The notes beneath the pieces are model-generated. The model was not told the origin of the DNA, did not search any database, and saw nothing but the letters and a program-made list of their open reading frames with translations. From Pseudomonas gingeri (lineage in GTDB: Bacteria > Pseudomonadota > Gammaproteobacteria > Pseudomonadales > Pseudomonadaceae), in contig NZ_JACAQA010000019.1 in the NCBI RefSeq assembly GCF_013385425.1, forward strand, positions 62,001 through 126,000: DNA of 64,000 nucleotides, given 5' to 3'. Within the stretch, counting starts at the first letter, position 1; every line of letters starts with the position of its first letter. The translations under genes and the position numbers were made by a program. Positions 45,940-55,006 of the stretch are shown piece by piece.

Positions 45940-48525
45940 ATGCCCACTCGTTTCACCTCCAAGGCCCGCGCCGGCGGCCTGCAACAATGCACTTTGTCCT
46001 TGCTGACCGCCGCCGTCCTGCTGGCCGGCGTACAAGCAACGCCAGTGCTGGCCGCCAGTAGCGCCGAACAACCGGCCAGGAGCCTGGGCAACTACAGTTT
46101 CTCGATCGCGCAACAACCCCTGGTCTCGGCGCTCAACGCCTTCACCTCGATCACCGGCTGGCAGGTCGGCTTGCCCGCCGAACTCGGCCAGGGCGTGGCC
46201 TCGCCGGGCGTACGCGGTGCGCTGCCGCCGGAAAAAGCCCTCGAGCGCCTGCTGGTCAGCACCAACCTGAGCTACCGTAAAGTCGGCGACAACAGCATCG
46301 TCCTGGAAAAACGCGCCAGCGGCAGCACCCTGAACCTGGAACAGGTGACCATCAGCGCCACCCGCCAGGAGCAGGACGTCAACTCGGTGCCCAACACCGT
46401 GACGGTGAAGGACCGCCAGCAACTCGACCGCCAGAACGTCAACACCCTCAAGCAACTGGTGCGTGACGAACCCGGTGTCTCGGTCGGCGGTACCGGCCAG
46501 CGTGGCGGTGGCATCAGCAACTACAACATTCGTGGCATCGACGGCGACCGGATCCTGACCCAGGTCGACGGCGTCGAGATCCCCGACAGTTTCTTCAACG
46601 GCCCCTACGCCAATACCCAGCGCAATTACGTCGACCCGGAAATCATCAAGCGCGTGGAGATCCTCCGCGGCCCGGCCTCGGTGCTCTACGGCAGCAACGC
46701 CATCGGCGGCGCCGTGAGCTACTACACCCTCGACCCGGAGGACATCATCAAGCCCGGCCAGGACGTCGGCGCCCGCCTGAAAAGCGGCTACAGCTCGGCC
46801 GATAACAGCTGGCTGACCTCCGGCACCGTCGCCGGACGCAGCGGCGACTTCAACGGCTTGCTGCACCTGAGCCAGCGCAACGGACGTGAGACCGAGTCCT
46901 ATGGCGATACCGGCGGCGACGGCCTGAACCGCACCGCCGCGAACCCGGAGAAGGCCCGGGCCACCAACGTGTTGGCCAAGCTCGGCTGGAACTACAACGA
47001 CACCTCGCGCCTGGGCCTGACCTATGAGCGCTACAAGGACTCAGTCGATACCAACGAACGCAGCGCCGTCGGCGGCCCGTTCAACGTCGGCCAGCCGCTG
47101 GGCATGTACCGCTCGCGCACCGGCAACGACACCATCAGCCGTGAACGCTTCGGCATCGAGAACAGCTTCGGCCTGGACAGCGCCGTGGCCGATCATGTCA
47201 AGTTGAGCCTGAACTACCAGATCGCGAAGACCGACCAGAGCACCCTGGAAAACTACTTCCCGTTCACCCGTAATGTCCTGCGCAGCCGCGATACGGTCTA
47301 CGAAGAGAAGCAATGGGTCTTCGATGCCCAGGCCGACAAGGCCTTCACTATCGGTGCGACCGATCACCTGCTGACCTACGGCACCACCCTCAAGCAACAG
47401 GAGGTCACCGGTTCCCGTAGCGGTTCCGGGGTCTGCCTGGCCGTGGGCCGGGGCTGTACCGCCGTGGGCGCCGACAGTCCGTCCGACCGCCTGGTCAAGT
47501 CCAACGACTTCCCCGACCCGACCATCGACAGCTACAGCCTGTTCGCCCAGGACCAGATCAGTTGGAACCAATGGACCTTCCTGCCGGGCCTGCGCTATGA
47601 CTACACCCAGCTCAAGCCGCATATCACCCAGGAGTTCCTCAACACTATCGCCGCAGCGGGCGGCGGCGCCGTCGACGGCTCCAACAAGACCTGGCATCGC
47701 GTCTCGCCCAAGTTCGGCCTGACCTACGCCCTGAGCGACCAGTACACCTGGTACGGCCAGTACGCCGAAGGTTTCCGCACCCCGTCGGCCAAGGCCTTGT
47801 ACGGTCGCTTCCAGAACCTGAGCACCGGCTATCAGGTCGCACCGAACCCGAACCTGCAACCGGAAAAGAGCAAGAGCTACGAGACCGGCCTGCGCGGCAA
47901 GTTCGACGCCGGCTCGTTTGACGTGGCGGTGTTCTACAACCAGTACCGCGACTTCATCAACGAAGACGCCATCGCCCCCGGCTACAGCGAGCTGACCTTC
48001 CAGACCAACAACATCCGGCACGCCACCATCAAGGGTGCCGAGTTCAAGGGGCGCCTCAACCTGGATGCCTTCGGTGCGCCGCAGGGTCTCTATAGCAAGG
48101 GTTCCGTGGCCTATGCCTATGGCCGCAACAACGACACCGGGCAACCGCTCAACAGCGTCAACCCCCTCACCGCCGTCATGGGCCTGGGCTACGACCAGGA
48201 CAACTACGGCGGCCTGTTGAGCTGGACGCTGGTGCAACGCAAGAACCTGGTCGACAGCAGCAACTTCTTCTCCCCGGACGGCAAGGGCGAGCAGTTCAAG
48301 ACCCCGGGCTACGGCCTGCTGGACCTGACCGGCTACTACAAGGTCAGCCATGACATCACCGTCAATGCCGGTCTCTACAACCTGGCCGACAAGAAGTACT
48401 GGAACTGGGATGACGTACGCGGCTACGACAGCGTCGGCGAAGCCGGTGTGCTGAACCCGGCCAACCTCGAGCGCCTGACCGCCCCGGGACGCAACTTCTC
48501 GGTCAACCTGGTCTGGGATATCTGA
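45940..48525 (+). CDS. TonB-dependent haem receptor with signalling domain
   Basis: An 861-residue outer-membrane receptor: signal peptide (~1-38), an STN signalling domain (~50-125; FSIAQQPLVSALNAFTSITGWQVG), plug (~140-270; NVNTLKQLVRDEPGVSV, RVEILRGPASVLYGSNAIGG) and a 22-strand barrel. FRTPSAKALYGRF... and NPNLQPEKS are the FRAP/NPNL landmarks of haem receptors, but the loop between them has no His and has Tyr. Matches the HxuA/HasR class. Confidence 0.92.
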   Translation: MPTRFTSKARAGGLQQCTLSLLTAAVLLAGVQATPVLAASSAEQPARSLGNYSFSIAQQPLVSALNAFTSITGWQVGLPAELGQGVASPGVRGALPPEKALERLLVSTNLSYRKVGDNSIVLEKRASGSTLNLEQVTISATRQEQDVNSVPNTVTVKDRQQLDRQNVNTLKQLVRDEPGVSVGGTGQRGGGISNYNIRGIDGDRILTQVDGVEIPDSFFNGPYANTQRNYVDPEIIKRVEILRGPASVLYGSNAIGGAVSYYTLDPEDIIKPGQDVGARLKSGYSSADNSWLTSGTVAGRSGDFNGLLHLSQRNGRETESYGDTGGDGLNRTAANPEKARATNVLAKLGWNYNDTSRLGLTYERYKDSVDTNERSAVGGPFNVGQPLGMYRSRTGNDTISRERFGIENSFGLDSAVADHVKLSLNYQIAKTDQSTLENYFPFTRNVLRSRDTVYEEKQWVFDAQADKAFTIGATDHLLTYGTTLKQQEVTGSRSGSGVCLAVGRGCTAVGADSPSDRLVKSNDFPDPTIDSYSLFAQDQISWNQWTFLPGLRYDYTQLKPHITQEFLNTIAAAGGGAVDGSNKTWHRVSPKFGLTYALSDQYTWYGQYAEGFRTPSAKALYGRFQNLSTGYQVAPNPNLQPEKSKSYETGLRGKFDAGSFDVAVFYNQYRDFINEDAIAPGYSELTFQTNNIRHATIKGAEFKGRLNLDAFGAPQGLYSKGSVAYAYGRNNDTGQPLNSVNPLTAVMGLGYDQDNYGGLLSWTLVQRKNLVDSSNFFSPDGKGEQFKTPGYGLLDLTGYYKVSHDITVNAGLYNLADKKYWNWDDVRGYDSVGEAGVLNPANLERLTAPGRNFSVNLVWDI

Positions 48526-48536
48526 CCGGACCGCAC

Positions 48537-48577
48537 CTCACCCGGCCGAATATTGCAGGGCCCGGGTGAGTTTTTTT
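48537..48577 (+). terminator. Terminator after the haem receptor
   Basis: CTCACCCGG (48537-48545) pairs with CCGGGTGAG (48562-48570) and is followed by seven T. The T-run also forms part of the promoter-like motif of the next gene. Confidence 0.8.
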
Positions 48578-48606
48578 ACTGTCGCGCGTCTTCTGATTCG
48601 TCTCGT
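48573..48606 (+). promoter_or_regulatory. Candidate ECF-sigma promoter of haem oxygenase
   Basis: TTTTTACT-N13-TGATTCGTCTCGT, identical in both blocks and spacing to the element before the receptor gene. It starts inside the receptor terminator T-run and lies 34 nt before the haem oxygenase start. Confidence 0.6.
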
Positions 48607-48639
48607 CAGACAGTGCCTCTCATTCTCAAGGACATGCTC

Positions 48640-49248
48640 ATGACCACCCCGGACAACACCCAACGCCCGAGCCTGCGCTCGCAACGCCTGAACCAGATCA
48701 CCCATGAACCCCATGCCAGGCTCGACCAGTTGGTCAAAACCCATGCGCCGTTCGAAACCCAGGCGAATTTCGCCCGTTTCGTGGTGGCCCAGTACCTGTT
48801 CCAGTCGGAGTTGGTGTCGCTGTACAACGATCCCGAACTGATCGCCATCGTTCCGGACCTGGCCGAACGTTGCCGCGCGGAAGCGGCCAAGGCCGATCTG
48901 GCGGACCTGGACACCGAAGTACCTGCGCCGATGGCCGGTGCCGTGAAGAACCCGAGCAAGGCCGAAGCCCTGGGCTGGCTCTTCGTTTCCGAGGGTTCCA
49001 AGCTCGGCGCCGCGTTCCTGATCAAGCGCGCCGTTGGCCTGGGCCTCAGCGAAACCTTCGGTGCCCGCCACCTGGGCGAACCGGTCGGCGGTCGCGCCGA
49101 GGGCTGGAAAAGCTTTACCCGGACCCTCGACGGGCTGGAGCTGAGCGCCGAAGAAGAAGCCGCTGCGGAGAAAGGCGCGATTGATGCGTTCGTGCGCTTT
49201 ACCCTGTTGCTGGAACAGGCTTACGCCACGGCGCCGGAACTGGCCTGA
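48640..49248 (+). CDS. hemO: Haem oxygenase (biliverdin-producing, HemO/PigA-like)
   Basis: A 202-residue, all-helical enzyme that opens haem to biliverdin, CO and iron. The N-terminal LNQITHEPHARLDQLV supplies the proximal His, and LGWLFVSEGSKLGAAFLIKRA near residue 108 is the distal helix region of bacterial haem oxygenases. AAGGA lies 7 nt before ATG 48640. It frees iron from haem brought in by the receptor and appears to share its sigma-factor control. Confidence 0.92.
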   Translation: MTTPDNTQRPSLRSQRLNQITHEPHARLDQLVKTHAPFETQANFARFVVAQYLFQSELVSLYNDPELIAIVPDLAERCRAEAAKADLADLDTEVPAPMAGAVKNPSKAEALGWLFVSEGSKLGAAFLIKRAVGLGLSETFGARHLGEPVGGRAEGWKSFTRTLDGLELSAEEEAAAEKGAIDAFVRFTLLLEQAYATAPELA

Positions 49249-49347
49249 GTAGGAGCGAGCTTGCTCGCGATGGACGTCAACGATGACGCAGGATAACTGG
49301 AGCACCGCAGCGCTCTTCAGACCATCGCGAGCAAGCTCGCTCCTACA
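49249..49347. repeat. REP doublet (GTAGGAGCGAGC subfamily)
   Basis: Inverted copies of GTAGGAGCGAGCTTGCTCGC around a spacer beginning GGACGTCAACGATGACGC, directly after hemO. Confidence 0.75.
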
Positions 49348-49447
49348 CGTTACGCGTAGCGCCCTAATCTTGCGTACACCCCTTTGCACAGGCAACCACA
49401 GGATCCGGGGCTTGAGCCATTCACTCCATCGCCGCACAATTGACGCC

Positions 49448-49855
49448 ATGACCCAGCCAAAACCCTCCTCCTCCAAACTCGTCCGCGTGCTCTTCGGCCT
49501 GCTCGCCTATGTCAGCCTGGGTATCGGCCTGGTCGCCATCGTCATTCCCGGCCTGCCGACCACCGAGTTCATCCTGCTGGCCGCCTGGGCCGCCACCAAA
49601 AGTTCGCCGCGCCTGAGTGCCTGGCTGGAAAACCACCGGCTGTTCGGCCCGATCCTGAGCAACTGGCGCAACGGCAAGATCATCACCCGCAAGGCCAAGG
49701 TCAGTGCCACCGTGAGCATGCTGCTCTGCGCCACGCTGATGCTGGTAATGCTCGAACACGGCTGGCCGATCTACCTGGCCATCGCCGGGATGAGCCTGGG
49801 CAACCTGTGGATCTGGTCGCGTCCGGAGCGGCTTGCGCTGCCTGACGCGTCCTGA
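49448..49855 (+). CDS. YbaN-family (DUF454) small membrane protein
   Basis: A 135-residue protein with hydrophobic segments near residues 14-35 and 85-120 and the family motif GLGxxxxxIPGLPTTEFILLAAWAATKSSPRLSAWL. Function is unknown; the family is often found near iron or haem genes. Start ATG 49448 chosen from the family length. Confidence 0.85.
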   Translation: MTQPKPSSSKLVRVLFGLLAYVSLGIGLVAIVIPGLPTTEFILLAAWAATKSSPRLSAWLENHRLFGPILSNWRNGKIITRKAKVSATVSMLLCATLMLVMLEHGWPIYLAIAGMSLGNLWIWSRPERLALPDAS

Positions 49856-49913
49856 GCCCCCGTCAGTTCCTGCGGGAGGGCATTTTTCGGCAAACACCGA
49901 CTTGTAAGCCGGC

Positions 49914-49986
49914 TTGCTGGCGATGGCAGCGACGCGGTTTCCTGTTAATCCGCGTCGCCCGGATCGCCAGCAAGCCGGCTCCTACA
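49914..49986. repeat. REP doublet (GTAGGAGCCGGC subfamily)
   Basis: Inverted copies AAGCCGGCTTGCTGGCGATGG and GGATCGCCAGCAAGCCGGCT enclose a ~30-nt spacer. Confidence 0.7.
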
Positions 49987-50110
49987 GGGACCGCATGGAT
50001 CGGAATAGCAGGGCCAGGATCAAGAATATATTGACGGTCTGGAGGCCACACCCGACATCGACAATCGCCCGTATTTCAGGTGCAATGGCCCTTCTCACGG
50101 AGAGCCTTCG

Positions 50111-51463
50111 ATGACCGATCTATTGACGTCCATTCAAGCCGCACTCGACCTGCCCCTCTCGCCGCCACTGTTCACCGGCAGCGGCGTTCTACCCTCGACT
50201 TTTGCCGTTACCGAACTGGCCGGCGCCACACTCGCCGCTGCCGGCCAGGCCGTCGCCGAACTGCTGCTGCAACAGAACGGGCAGCGCCCCGCCGTCGAAG
50301 TCGACCGGCGCCTGGCTTCACTCTGGTTCGGCACGGCGGTACAACCCGCAGGCTGGGAAATCCCGCCGCCCTGGGACCCGATTGCCGGCGACTACGCCAG
50401 CGCCGATGGCTGGATCCGCCTGCACACCAACGCCCCCCATCATCGCCGCGCCGCCGAGCGCGTCCTGGGACTGGCGGCGGATCGCAGCGCCATGGCTGAA
50501 AAAGTTGCCCAATGGGCGGCCGACGAGCTGGAGCTGGCGGTGGTCGAGGCCGGTGGCTGCGCCGCGCAAATGCGCTCATGGGCCGCCTGGAAGGAACACC
50601 CCCAAGGGCTTGCGGTCAATGCCGAGCCTCTGGTTCAGCGAAACACCCACGACAGCCATGGTTCACGGACCTGGCTCGGCTCGCAGGTACGGCCATTGGC
50701 AGGCATCAAAGTTCTCGACCTGACCCGCGTACTCGCCGGCCCCGTGGCCAGCCGCTTGCTGGCAGGGCTGGGTGCCGAGGTGCTGCGCATCGATCCGCCG
50801 AGCTGGGACGAGCCGGCCCTGACCCCGGACGTGACCCTGGGCAAGCACTGCGCCCGCCTGAACCTGCATGACGCGGCTGATCGCGAGATCTTCGAAGGCC
50901 TGCTCGGCGGGGCCGATATCCTCCTGCACGGCTACCGCGCCGATGCACTGGACGGGCTCGGCTACGATGCCCGACGGCGCCAGCGCCTGGCCCCCGGGCT
51001 GATCGATGTGAGCCTGAACGCCTACGGCTGGAGCGGCCCGTGGCGCAATCGCCGGGGCTTCGACAGCCTGGTGCAGATGAGCAGTGGTATCGCCCAGGCC
51101 GGCATGTTGTGGAAACAGGCGGACAAGCCCGTCCCACTGCCGGTGCAAGCGCTGGACCATGCCACCGGCTACCTGATGGCGGCCGCGGCGATCCGCGCGC
51201 TGACCGAACGGTTGCACAGCGGGCTGGGAGGGTCGGCGCGTTTGTCACTGGCCCGTACGGCGAAGTTGCTGGTGGAACAGGGGGCGGTCAATGGGACCGA
51301 AGCGCTGTTGCCCGCAGGGGCGCAGGACTGGAACCCGGTGCTGGAACAGACGTCCTGGGGCCCGGCGCAACGTTTGCTGTCGCCGCTGAAGGTCGGGGCG
51401 GTGCCGTTGCAGTGGGCCTTGGCTGCTACGAAGCTGGGGACTCATCCGCCGCAGTGGTGGTGA
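50111..51463 (+). CDS. CaiB/BaiF family III CoA-transferase
   Basis: A 450-residue protein whose second half is the family III CoA-transferase domain: GIKVLDLTRVLAGPVASRLLAGLGAEVLRIDPP near residue 198, and LNLHDAADREIFEGLLGGADILLHGYR. The catalytic Asp is expected in the region after the first domain. The N-terminal ~190 residues are extra. The substrate is unknown. Not obviously linked to arcDABC beyond being its upstream neighbour. Confidence 0.85.
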   Translation: MTDLLTSIQAALDLPLSPPLFTGSGVLPSTFAVTELAGATLAAAGQAVAELLLQQNGQRPAVEVDRRLASLWFGTAVQPAGWEIPPPWDPIAGDYASADGWIRLHTNAPHHRRAAERVLGLAADRSAMAEKVAQWAADELELAVVEAGGCAAQMRSWAAWKEHPQGLAVNAEPLVQRNTHDSHGSRTWLGSQVRPLAGIKVLDLTRVLAGPVASRLLAGLGAEVLRIDPPSWDEPALTPDVTLGKHCARLNLHDAADREIFEGLLGGADILLHGYRADALDGLGYDARRRQRLAPGLIDVSLNAYGWSGPWRNRRGFDSLVQMSSGIAQAGMLWKQADKPVPLPVQALDHATGYLMAAAAIRALTERLHSGLGGSARLSLARTAKLLVEQGAVNGTEALLPAGAQDWNPVLEQTSWGPAQRLLSPLKVGAVPLQWALAATKLGTHPPQWW

Positions 51464-51475
51464 GTTCGAAACCGC

Positions 51476-51566
51476 TTTCGCGGGCAAGCCACGCTCCTAC
51501 AGTTTGGTGTCGTACATGACATTTCGTTTTCACGCAAAACTGTAGGAGCGTGGCTTGCCCGCGAAG
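51476..51566. repeat. REP doublet
   Basis: Inverted units CGCGGGCAAGCCACGCTCCTACA and TGTAGGAGCGTGGCTTGCCCGCG around a spacer containing GTCGTACATGACA. Confidence 0.75.
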
Positions 51567-52056
51567 AGGCCCTCTGGATCATCAACCACCTCAAGGATCC
51601 CCCGGGGATTCAGCATCAATGCTCCTCCCTCGTAGACCCCATCACCACGCCGAAGCGCAGTTCTCAGGTCGTCACTTGATATATGCGTCATCTTGATTAC
51701 TTAATTGTTTCAATATTTAACAAAGCAACAAATGCTCACTCGATTAATTATCCAATGTGCCACTACGTTTATTCGATAGGGATGAAAAAAGTAGTCGCTC
51801 AAGACCGATAGCACCTATGAAACCCGTTCGACTCGATGATCCTGTGGGCTGTTTCCAATAAATCGAACGCGTTTAAAAAAACGCTGTCCGAAATTTGCAC
51901 AATCCACAGGTTTGTCTAGTTTAAGCCTCCACAGCAATACGAAATATTCTTTTCAACGCTCATTCGACCGCTCTAGGACGGGTGTCTTAAGACGCAGGCC
52001 CGCGTGTCCGCGCGGCCCCAAAAGTCGTTCATAAACAACGGAATGTGCCAATGATC

Positions 52057-52070
52057 TGATCTATATCATT
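52057..52070 (+). promoter_or_regulatory. ANR/FNR-type box upstream of arcD
   Basis: CTGAT-CTAT-ATCAT is one mismatch per half from TTGAT-N4-ATCAA. ANR activates arcDABC under oxygen limitation in Pseudomonas. It lies 60 nt before the arcD start. Confidence 0.7.
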
Positions 52071-52129
52071 TTTCGTTTTTGCCCCTGGCCTACCCTATCG
52101 CCTCAATTCCCATGGATTGGAGTCATGCA

Positions 52130-53557
52130 ATGTCTGAATCACCCGGAAAACTGCGATTAGGTGCGCTGGTCGCTCTGGTGGTGGGTTCAATGATTGGCGG
52201 CGGTATCTTTTCCCTGCCGCAAAACATGGCTGCCAGCGCCGATGTCGGCGCGGTATTGATTGGCTGGGCGATTACCGCCGTGGGCATGTTGACCCTGGCC
52301 TTCGTGTTCCAGACCCTGGCCAATCGCAAACCGAACCTGGACGGTGGGGTCTACGCCTACGCCAAGGCCGGTTTCGGCGACTATATGGGTTTCTCGTCCG
52401 CCTGGGGTTACTGGATCAGTGCCTGGCTGGGCAACGTCGGCTACTTCGTCCTGCTGTTCAGCACCCTGGGTTACTTCTTCCCGGTGTTTGGCGAAGGCAA
52501 TACCGTGGCCGCCGTCGTCGGGGCCTCGGTGCTGTTGTGGGCCGTGCACTGGCTGGTACTGCGCGGTATCAAGGAAGCGGCCTTCATCAACCTGGTCACC
52601 ACCGTGGCCAAGGTCGTGCCGCTGCTGCTGTTCCTGCTGATCGCGCTGTTCGCTTTCAAGCTGGATATCTTCACCGCCGACATTTGGGGCGTGAAGAACC
52701 CGAGCCTGGGCAGTGTCATGAACCAGGTGCGCAATATGATGCTGGTCACCGTCTGGGTGTTTATCGGCATCGAGGGCGCGAGCATCTTCTCTGCCCGCGC
52801 GGAAAAACGCTCGGACGTGGGCAAGGCCACGGTCATCGGTTTTATCACCGTGTTGCTGTTCCTGGTGCTGGTCAACGTCCTGTCCCTGGGGATCATGACC
52901 CAGCCGGAACTGGCGAAACTGCAGAACCCGTCCATGGCCGCCGTGCTCGAACATGTAGTCGGCCACTGGGGCGCGGTGCTGATCAGCGTCGGCCTGATCA
53001 TCTCGCTGCTCGGCGCCCTGCTGTCCTGGGTGCTGCTGTGCGCGGAGATCATGTTCGCCGCCGCCAAGGACCACACCATGCCGGAGTTCCTGCGCCGCGA
53101 GAACGCCAACCAGGTACCGGCCAACGCCCTCTGGCTGACCAACGCCATGGTGCAGATCTTCCTGATCATCACGCTGTTTTCCGCCAGTACCTACCTGTCG
53201 CTGATCTACCTCGCCACCTCGATGATCCTGGTGCCCTACCTGTGGTCGGCGGCCTATGCCGTGCTGCTGGCGGTGCGCGGCGAAAGTTATGAACAGGCCC
53301 CGGGCGAACGCCGCAAGGACCTGGTCATCGGCGCCATCGCCCTGATCTACGCGATCTGGCTGCTGTACGCCGGCGGCACCAAGTACCTGCTGCTCTCCGC
53401 CCTGCTCTATGCCCCCGGCGTGATTCTGTTCGCCAAGGCCAAGCACGAGCTGGGCAAAGCGATTTTCACCACTGTCGAGAAGCTGATTTTCGCCGCGGTG
53501 GTCATAGGCGCCCTGGTGGCTGCCTATGGCCTGTACGACGGCTTCCTGACCCTTTGA
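52130..53557 (+). CDS. arcD: Arginine/ornithine antiporter ArcD
   Basis: A 475-residue APC-family transporter with about 12-13 membrane segments; the family start GALVALVVGSMIGGGIFSLPQNMA is near residues 11-34. It exchanges external arginine for ornithine in the arginine deiminase pathway, which makes ATP without oxygen. ATG 52130 with GGAG upstream is preferred over 52079. First gene of arcDABC. Confidence 0.94.
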   Translation: MSESPGKLRLGALVALVVGSMIGGGIFSLPQNMAASADVGAVLIGWAITAVGMLTLAFVFQTLANRKPNLDGGVYAYAKAGFGDYMGFSSAWGYWISAWLGNVGYFVLLFSTLGYFFPVFGEGNTVAAVVGASVLLWAVHWLVLRGIKEAAFINLVTTVAKVVPLLLFLLIALFAFKLDIFTADIWGVKNPSLGSVMNQVRNMMLVTVWVFIGIEGASIFSARAEKRSDVGKATVIGFITVLLFLVLVNVLSLGIMTQPELAKLQNPSMAAVLEHVVGHWGAVLISVGLIISLLGALLSWVLLCAEIMFAAAKDHTMPEFLRRENANQVPANALWLTNAMVQIFLIITLFSASTYLSLIYLATSMILVPYLWSAAYAVLLAVRGESYEQAPGERRKDLVIGAIALIYAIWLLYAGGTKYLLLSALLYAPGVILFAKAKHELGKAIFTTVEKLIFAAVVIGALVAAYGLYDGFLTL

Positions 53558-53591
53558 CACCCTGATTGTTTCGTTCCCTGGAGGATCTGCA

Positions 53592-54848
53592 ATGACCACG
53601 GAAAAAGTGAAATACGGCGTTCATTCCGAAGCCGGCAAGCTGCGCAAGGTGCTGGTCTGCTCACCGGGCCTGGCGCACCAGCGGCTGACTCCGAACAACT
53701 GCGATGAGCTGCTGTTCGACGATGTGATCTGGGTGGCCCAGGCCAAGCGCGATCACTTCGACTTCGTCACCAAGATGCGCGAACGCGATATCGACGTGCT
53801 GGAAATGCACAACCTGCTGACCGATATCGTCGCTCAGAAGGAAGCCCTGGACTGGATCCTCGAACGCAAGATCACCGCCAACCAGGTCGGCCTGGGGCTG
53901 GTCCACGAGGTCGACTCGTGGCTGCGCAGCCTGGAACCGCGCAAGATCGCCGAGTTCCTGATCGGCGGCGTCTCGGCCGATGACCTGCCGAACAGCTTCG
54001 GCGGCAAGACCATCGAGATGTTCCGCGACTTCCTCGGCCACTCCAGCTTTATCCTGCCGCCGCTGCCCAATACCCAGTTCACCCGCGACACCACCTGCTG
54101 GATCTTTGGCGGCGTGACCCTCAACCCGATGTACTGGCCGGCGCGACGCCAGGAAACCCTGCTGGCCAGTGCCATCTACAAATTCCACCCGGAATTCGTC
54201 AACGCCGACTTCCAGGTCTGGTACGGCGACCCGGACCAGGAGCACGGCAACGCCACCCTCGAAGGCGGCGACGTGATGCCCCTGGGCAACGGCGTGGTGC
54301 TGATCGGCATGGGCGAACGCTCCTCGCGCCAGGCCATCGGCCAGCTGGCGCTGAACCTGTTCAAGCACAACGCCGTGGAGCGGGTGATCGTCGCCGGCCT
54401 GCCGAAGTCCCGCGCGGCCATGCACCTGGACACCGTATTCAGCTTCTGCAACCGCGACCTGGTGACCATCTTCCCGGAAGTAGTGAACCAGATCGTCGCC
54501 TTCACCCTGCGCCCTGACGAGAGCAAGCCCGGTGGCATCGATGTCCGCCGGGAAGAAACCAACTTCCTCGACACCGTCGCCCAGGCCCTCAACCTCAAGG
54601 CCCTGCGGGTGGTGGAAACCGGCGGCAACAGCTTCGCCGCCGAACGCGAACAGTGGGACGACGGTAACAACGTGGTGGCCGTGGAGCCCGGCGTGGTGAT
54701 CGGCTACGACCGCAACACCTACACCAACACCCTGCTGCGCAAGGCCGGCGTGGAGGTCATCACCATCAGCGCCAGCGAACTGGGCCGTGGCCGCGGCGGT
54801 GGTCACTGCATGACCTGCCCGATCATCCGTGACCCGATCGATTACTGA
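53592..54848 (+). CDS. arcA: Arginine deiminase
   Basis: A 418-residue enzyme converting arginine to citrulline and ammonia. Conserved FTRDTTCWIFGGVTLNPM near residue 162, EGGDVMPLGNGVVLIGMGERSS near 222 and the catalytic Cys in GRGGGHCMTCPI near 405. Follows arcD by 34 nt. Confidence 0.96.
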   Translation: MTTEKVKYGVHSEAGKLRKVLVCSPGLAHQRLTPNNCDELLFDDVIWVAQAKRDHFDFVTKMRERDIDVLEMHNLLTDIVAQKEALDWILERKITANQVGLGLVHEVDSWLRSLEPRKIAEFLIGGVSADDLPNSFGGKTIEMFRDFLGHSSFILPPLPNTQFTRDTTCWIFGGVTLNPMYWPARRQETLLASAIYKFHPEFVNADFQVWYGDPDQEHGNATLEGGDVMPLGNGVVLIGMGERSSRQAIGQLALNLFKHNAVERVIVAGLPKSRAAMHLDTVFSFCNRDLVTIFPEVVNQIVAFTLRPDESKPGGIDVRREETNFLDTVAQALNLKALRVVETGGNSFAAEREQWDDGNNVVAVEPGVVIGYDRNTYTNTLLRKAGVEVITISASELGRGRGGGHCMTCPIIRDPIDY

Positions 54849-54876
54849 CCGATATTCAAGCCTGCCCTTGCCCCTG

Positions 54877-54949
54877 GTAGGAGCCGGGCTTGCCCGCGAA
54901 GCTTTTGGCGATCTTGAAGACGCCTTCGCGGGCAAGCCCAGCTCCTACA
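54877..54949. repeat. REP doublet between arcA and arcB
   Basis: Inverted units GTAGGAGCCGGGCTTGCCCGCGAAG and CTTCGCGGGCAAGCCCAGCTCCTAC inside the arc operon. Confidence 0.75.
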
Positions 54950-55006
54950 GGACGGCGGCACCCGACCGAGACAGGCGGATAACCCATACCCGAGGAGATC
55001 CAAGAA

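Larger units (their letters stand above)
51464..52129. other. Long intergenic region upstream of arcD
   Basis: This 666-bp gap holds a REP doublet (51476-51566), an AT-rich stretch at about 51680-51900, and an ANR-type box at 52057-52070. A 53-residue minus-strand frame (51530-51691) reads into the REP and is doubtful. The length fits a promoter with several regulator sites (ANR, and perhaps ArgR). Confidence 0.55.

Noticed and set aside
51530..51691. 53-residue minus-strand ORF upstream of arcD (MTHISSDDLRTAL...)
   Set aside because: Weak ribosome site, and its last third is the REP element read in frame (FAGKPRSYSF), a common false ORF in Pseudomonas.
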